Origin: Candidatus Undinarchaeales archaeon
GTDB lineage: Archaea; SpSt-1190; JASMDC01
NCBI GenBank assembly: GCA_030753015.1
Contig: JASMDC010000010.1
Span: 32,099 to 96,098, forward strand
Direction of reading: 5' to 3'
Length of the DNA stretch: 64,000 nt
Under the pieces are notes generated by a model. That model was not told the DNA's origin, searched no databases, and saw only the letters and a program-made list of their open reading frames with translations. This document shows positions 60,922 through 64,000 of this stretch, piece after piece. Both the position numbers and the translations under genes were made by a program. Within the stretch, counting starts at the first letter, position 1; each line of letters starts with the position of its first letter.

Positions 60922-61140
60922 ATGAACTTCAAGGTCATGATAGAGCGGGACGAGGACGGGGCGTTCGTCGCGACGGTCCCGACCCTTCCCGGCTGCATCT
61001 CCCAGGGCGACACCGAGGAGGAGGCGCTCGAGAACGTCAAGGAGGCCATCGAACTGCACCTGGAGAGTCTCGCTGCGGACGGCCTGCCGATCCGCAGGGA
61101 GGCTAGTGTGCTGGAGAGGCAGGTGTCGGTCACCATATGA
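60922..61140 (+). CDS. hicB: HicB antitoxin
   Basis: A 72-residue HicB: NFKVMIERDEDGAFVATVPTLPGC is the signature partial RNase-H-like fold, and CISQGDTEEEALENVKEAIEL follows. No C-terminal DNA-binding domain is attached, so another factor may repress the promoter. AGGAGTGAGG lies just before ATG 60922; GGTTTATATCA lies about 58 bases upstream. The gene is followed by hicA with a 4-base overlap. In most systems hicA is first; here hicB is. Confidence 0.9.
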   Translation: MNFKVMIERDEDGAFVATVPTLPGCISQGDTEEEALENVKEAIELHLESLAADGLPIRREASVLERQVSVTI

Positions 61141-61355
61141 CCAAGCTGCCCGTCCTCTCGGGACGTGATGTCATACGGGCCCTCGGGAAGCTTGGGTACT
61201 ACGTCCGCGACCAGAAGGGGAGCCATGTCCACCTCCGCCACTCCATCAGGCCACCGCTCACCGTCCCGAACCACCCGGAGGTCGCGCGCGGAACGCTGCG
61301 GGCCATCATCCGGGCAGCGGGATTGTCCGTGGCGGAGTTCGTCAAGCTCCTCTAG
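61137..61355 (+). CDS. hicA: HicA mRNA interferase toxin
   Basis: A 72-residue dsRBD-like toxin: LSGRDVIRALGKLGYYVRDQ and the catalytic GSHVHLRH (histidine at residue 30 or 32), then PNHPEVARGTLRAIIRAAGL. It would cleave mRNA when free. The cassette lies between repeats R2 and R3 near the tRNA-Gly gene. Confidence 0.92.
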   Translation: MTKLPVLSGRDVIRALGKLGYYVRDQKGSHVHLRHSIRPPLTVPNHPEVARGTLRAIIRAAGLSVAEFVKLL

Positions 61356-61396
61356 ATGCCCACGGTGACATAAACGGGAACTCGGCTTGGTCTCTC

Positions 61397-61426
61397 GCGA
61401 TTTGAACACGCATTAGGGGACAAAAG
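61397..61426. repeat. tRNA-Gly 3'-end-derived repeat, copy R3 (truncated)
   Basis: GCGATTTGAACACGCATTAG corresponds to the GGGATTTGAAC of the tRNA-Gly T-arm followed by the R1-type flank; the flank GCATTAGGGGACAAA agrees with R1 except at its first base. The GCCGGTC half is not preserved. Confidence 0.65.
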
Positions 61427-61510
61427 CACTGCTCTCGTCGTATCAATTAGATTCTCCCGGAACCGAATGACGGAGACGCTCTAATGATATTTTTATATGT
61501 AAATAAATGG

Positions 61511-61585
61511 TGCGCCGGTCGGGATTTGAACCCGAGTCATTGGCTTGGAAGGCCAATGTCCTGGACCAGACTGGACTACCGGCGC
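61511..61585 (-). tRNA. tRNA-Gly (anticodon TCC)
   Basis: The cloverleaf is complete: acceptor GCGCCGG/CCGGCGC with discriminator A, anticodon stem TTGGC/GCCAA with loop CTTCCAA (anticodon TCC), and T-arm CGGG-TTCAAAT-CCCG. CCA is not encoded. Copies of its 3' end are scattered around it. Confidence 0.95.
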
Positions 61586-61649
61586 ACGCGCGAGCACAAC
61601 TCCGGTGGATAACATTTAAAGCTATTCATACCAGCCCAAGAATCCCCGT

Positions 61650-61734
61650 GCCGGGGTAGCGGAGCCAGGCTAACGCGCCAGACTCGAGATCTGGTGGTGC
61701 TTGCACCACAAGGGTTCAAATCCCTTCCCCGGCG
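61650..61734 (+). tRNA. tRNA-Ser (anticodon CGA)
   Basis: A type II tRNA of 85 bases: acceptor GCCGGGG/CCCCGGC with discriminator G, as for serine; anticodon stem CCAGA/TCTGG with loop CTCGAGA (anticodon CGA); long variable arm GTGGTGCTTGCACCAC; T-arm GGG-TTCAAAT-CCC. Divergent from tRNA-Gly, with 64 bases between. Confidence 0.93.
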
Positions 61735-61830
61735 CTTTAACATTATTTCAGAAATTGGATAATTATTACACCCTACAATGACCAGAATGCTGTATGGCGA
61801 TACGAAAAGCCCGTGATGGATTGGACGCGC

Positions 61831-62727
61831 TCAGGCGTCGACACAGCAACGGAATCCGAAGCTAGGGTATGTGTCCGACGGCACACCGTACAGGCCCAGG
61901 TAAAAGCACCCGAACCCTGGAGAGCCGCCCGCGTAGTTGTACCAGTCGCCGCCGCGCAGGAACACGTTGCCTTCCTTCATATACGAAGAATCATGGTATA
62001 CCCAGTCGCCGCCGTACTTGGATCCGTCCTCGCCAAGTGCAGTGCCAACCGGTTCACTGCTGCCTCCCCACGTATCGCTGGGGACCTGCGCGTCCGTCCA
62101 CTCGAACACGTTACCGATCATGTCGAAGACGCCCTCGGCGGACCTGCAGTTCGCGCGGAAACCAGTCTCGTCTGAGCCGATCGAGCCCTTCGTGTGGCAT
62201 CCGTACGTCTCGTTCTCTTCCTCCTCGGTCAGGAAGTACTTATCCCCGTCGAGGTTGCACGCCGCCATCCACTCGAAATCCTTGCACAGCCTCTTGCCAA
62301 CGGCCTCGCACGCTGCCTTTGCATCGTGCCAGTTGATGTCAACCCACGGCCGCGTCCCCGGTGCGGAGCCCGCCACTCCGCCCCCGGCATCGTGGGCCTC
62401 ATACTTGTCGATACAGAACCCGCCGCACTGATCGATGAACGCCATTCCCTCAGGGCATTCCATCTCGGGTACGGGAGGTTCGGCGCAAACAGGGTCAAGG
62501 GCGGTCTTCAAGTCCGGGTACGGATCGAGCTGCTCCCGCAAAAGGGGCTTGTTCGGTGACTTTGGTATCTCAGTGACCACCGGTGAGGACCCGTTCGCTT
62601 CAGGAGACACTTCGGGAGGAGCGACGGACACGGATGGTGTTCCCTTTCCAGCATCCTCTCCACCCATGCACCCCGAGTAGAGCACCAACAACCCGATGAG
62701 AAGAAGGGGCAACAGTCGCCGGGTCAC
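61831..62727 (-). CDS. formylglycine-generating-enzyme-like (SUMF1/FGE-sulfatase) lipoprotein
   Basis: A 298-residue protein with a lipoprotein-type start (LLPLLLIGLLVLYSGC), a Pro/Ser linker and an FGE-sulfatase domain from about residue 90: FCIDKYEA, PWVDINWHDAKAACEAVGKRLCKDFEWMAAC, DMIGNVFEWT and VFLRGGDWYN with FGFRC near the end. Most such exported proteins bind ligands or are not true FGEs; the catalytic cysteines are not clear here. The start is GTG, 26 bases after a TAGATAAAG element. It lies between the tRNA genes and repeat R4. Confidence 0.85.
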   Translation of the reverse strand: MTRRLLPLLLIGLLVLYSGCMGGEDAGKGTPSVSVAPPEVSPEANGSSPVVTEIPKSPNKPLLREQLDPYPDLKTALDPVCAEPPVPEMECPEGMAFIDQCGGFCIDKYEAHDAGGGVAGSAPGTRPWVDINWHDAKAACEAVGKRLCKDFEWMAACNLDGDKYFLTEEEENETYGCHTKGSIGSDETGFRANCRSAEGVFDMIGNVFEWTDAQVPSDTWGGSSEPVGTALGEDGSKYGGDWVYHDSSYMKEGNVFLRGGDWYNYAGGSPGFGCFYLGLYGVPSDTYPSFGFRCCVDA

Positions 62728-62769
62728 GGAGCCGGGGAGGGCGTGAATCTTTATCTAGATTGCGATGGA

Positions 62770-62794
62770 GCGCTGGCCGGGATTTGGGCACGGA
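62770..62794. repeat. diverged tRNA-Gly 3'-end-like repeat, copy R4
   Basis: GCGCTGGCCGGGATTTGGGC followed by ACGGA matches GCGCCGGTCGGGATTTGAAC with ACGCA at 20 of 25 positions. It has the same orientation as the other copies. The rest of the gap (62728-62917) holds nothing recognisable. Confidence 0.5.
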
Positions 62795-62917
62795 TCTGAA
62801 TGTAAAACCCAAGAACCGTCCCCGGTGCCTTTTCCCCTCAGGAAGAGCTGGAGCACCTCGTGCACAACGACAGCGCCACGTCCCTTCCGAAACAAGGGAT
62901 GCTGATCCTCACGGGTA

Positions 62918-63856
62918 TCAGTAATCAGGTGACGGGGCCTCATCGCCCTCGCGGTAGCCCTCGGGCAGCACGTCCTCGAGCTTCTTGAGGGTCAGGACGT
63001 TGTTGCGGAGGACCAGGACGTCGGTGGCGCCGTTCACCTGGGAGCCTGTATTGGCGATCCACTTGTCCTTGGACACATCGATGGGCACGTTGTAATCCTT
63101 GATCTCCTCGAGCAGCTTCTCGCCCTTGGCGTCGTAGTGGAGGATGCGGGGATTGTGGGTGTGGCCGTAGATTACCACGTCCTCACCGTACCGCTGCACC
63201 CAGTCCAGGGCGCCATCGATGTACTCCTGGTAGTCGCCCACGTACTCGGAGCCGCCGGGTGTGGGTTTGTTACCCCATTTCTTGAGGAACCGCTGCACTT
63301 TCCCGAAATATTTCTCCACGTCGTACCAGCCGGCCTTCTCCACTAGACCACCGATGTAGGCGATCCCACGACCGACCCACTCCAGGGGTCCATGGTTCCA
63401 CTTGTCCCAGATGTCGCCGTGGACGACCTCGATCTGACGGGCCCCTAGCGACTCGAACCCGTACCCGTCGTGGTACTCGTCCTTGAGCAGCCCGGTGATC
63501 TTCTGGATGTCGGCTGGACCGTCGTAATAGAGGAGCATATCGGTGGCGATCTCGCCGTCATGGTTGCCGATCGTGTACACGACCTTCTCCTTCTCGACGA
63601 GATCGAGCAGGTCCTCCACGAGGTCGTGGTGGGCGGAGTATATCTTCTTGAAGTTGGCCTGCCAGAGCTCGAACGCGTCCCCGGCGATGACGCACTTGGT
63701 GTCGGGCGTGTCCCTGATATAATGGAGGAATCGATGCAGCTGATCGGGGTCCGTCGTGTTCTCGTGGTTGGGATCGCCGTCAGCCAGATGGATGTCGGAG
63801 AGGAAGTAGAAAGTAACGTCACGTGACTCCTCACCGTCGTTACCGGGCTCTTCCAC
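62918..63856 (-). CDS. LpxH-like metallophosphoesterase
   Basis: A 312-residue calcineurin-like phosphoesterase: FLSDIHLADG near residue 17, IAGDAFELWQ near 60, IGNHDGEI near 95, VVHGDIWD near 150 and YGHTHNPRI near 220, giving all metal ligands. This set and spacing recall UDP-2,3-diacylglucosamine hydrolase (LpxH), but archaea lack lipid A, so another pyrophosphate or phospholipid is likely. The start is a GTG at 63856, with CTTAATATAC about 40 bases upstream. Confidence 0.85.
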   Translation of the reverse strand: MEEPGNDGEESRDVTFYFLSDIHLADGDPNHENTTDPDQLHRFLHYIRDTPDTKCVIAGDAFELWQANFKKIYSAHHDLVEDLLDLVEKEKVVYTIGNHDGEIATDMLLYYDGPADIQKITGLLKDEYHDGYGFESLGARQIEVVHGDIWDKWNHGPLEWVGRGIAYIGGLVEKAGWYDVEKYFGKVQRFLKKWGNKPTPGGSEYVGDYQEYIDGALDWVQRYGEDVVIYGHTHNPRILHYDAKGEKLLEEIKDYNVPIDVSKDKWIANTGSQVNGATDVLVLRNNVLTLKKLEDVLPEGYREGDEAPSPDY

Positions 63857-63975
63857 CTCAAGGTCCCCCTACACGAGTGTTAGCGCCCCAGGGAGTATAT
63901 TAAGGTTTTGAATCCCCCGGGCGGTGTAGAGTCCTGAAATTATTTCGTCGGGGCGCTTCGCCTCGGGATTGTGCT

Positions 63976-64000
63976 GTGACGAAGCTCAACGACAAGAAGA
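63976..64000 (+). CDS. possible start of a gene running off the window (partial)
   Basis: GTG 63976 opens a frame reading MTKLNDKK. AAATTATTT lies about 33 bases upstream. Openings of this kind begin some archaeal transposase or helix-turn-helix proteins, but eight codons are too few to decide. Confidence 0.3.

Overview
The window is high-GC archaeal DNA, most likely from a euryarchaeon of the Thermoplasmatota type (lineage is my inference). Evidence: a single-fold archaeal histone, RadB, an FANCM/Hef-type helicase, a SelB/EF-Tu-like GTPase, an archaeal MetE-type methionine synthase, and TATA boxes about 26-30 bases upstream of start codons that point to many leaderless mRNAs. A minority of genes instead carry a GGTGAT-type ribosome binding site.

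Layout. 1-9.6 kb: a 5'-truncated HyuA-HyuB (5-oxoprolinase-like) fusion, a cupin, a GT-C membrane glycosyltransferase, a metV-metF pair for methylene-tetrahydrofolate reduction, a DUF45 metallopeptidase and a Hef-like helicase without its nuclease. 9.7-18 kb: histone, then two very large exported proteins: one with a Gln-rich cytoplasmic tail, and an alpha-2-macroglobulin with an intact thioester. 18-27 kb: HAD phosphatase, peptidase T, SelB-like GTPase, SpoIIM-like membrane protein, an N-formylglutamate amidohydrolase-like protein and two tandem OFA-family MFS transporters. 26.9-33.3 kb: a two-gene zinc-ribbon/membrane coiled-coil cassette, followed by a nested mobile region. 33.3-42 kb: an APC permease fused to a coiled coil, tandem M14 carboxypeptidases, prephenate dehydratase and a ManA-like cupin protein. 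42-52.6 kb: a Cys-rich exported protein, a compact threonine operon (a 50-residue glutamine-synthetase-tail-like ORF, thrB, thrC, ACT protein, hom), RadB, several very small genes and methionine synthase. 52.6-64 kb: a three-HMA copper ATPase, a paralogous pair of unknown genes, an ornithine-cyclodeaminase-like protein, then a tRNA-Gly/tRNA-Ser locus surrounded by tRNA-derived repeats, a methyltransferase, HicBA, a formylglycine-generating-enzyme-like lipoprotein and a metallophosphoesterase.

Taken together the genes suggest a peptide- and amino-acid-using heterotroph (several peptidases, OFA and APC transporters, 5-oxoprolinase) that also makes threonine, methionine and phenylalanine.

The strongest new observations are in the mobile DNA. 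(1) A complete 2,727-bp insertion sequence at 29595-32321 has perfect 22-bp terminal inverted repeats, an 8-bp target duplication (ATAATACG) and an A AAA AAG slippery site that would fuse its two ORFs by -1 frameshifting. It sits inside the promoter palindrome of a decayed relative, and the whole 4-kb island lies between 23-bp direct repeats. (2) At 59.2-62.8 kb, at least four same-orientation repeats derived from the 3' end of the resident tRNA-Gly delimit small cassettes, one of them HicBA.
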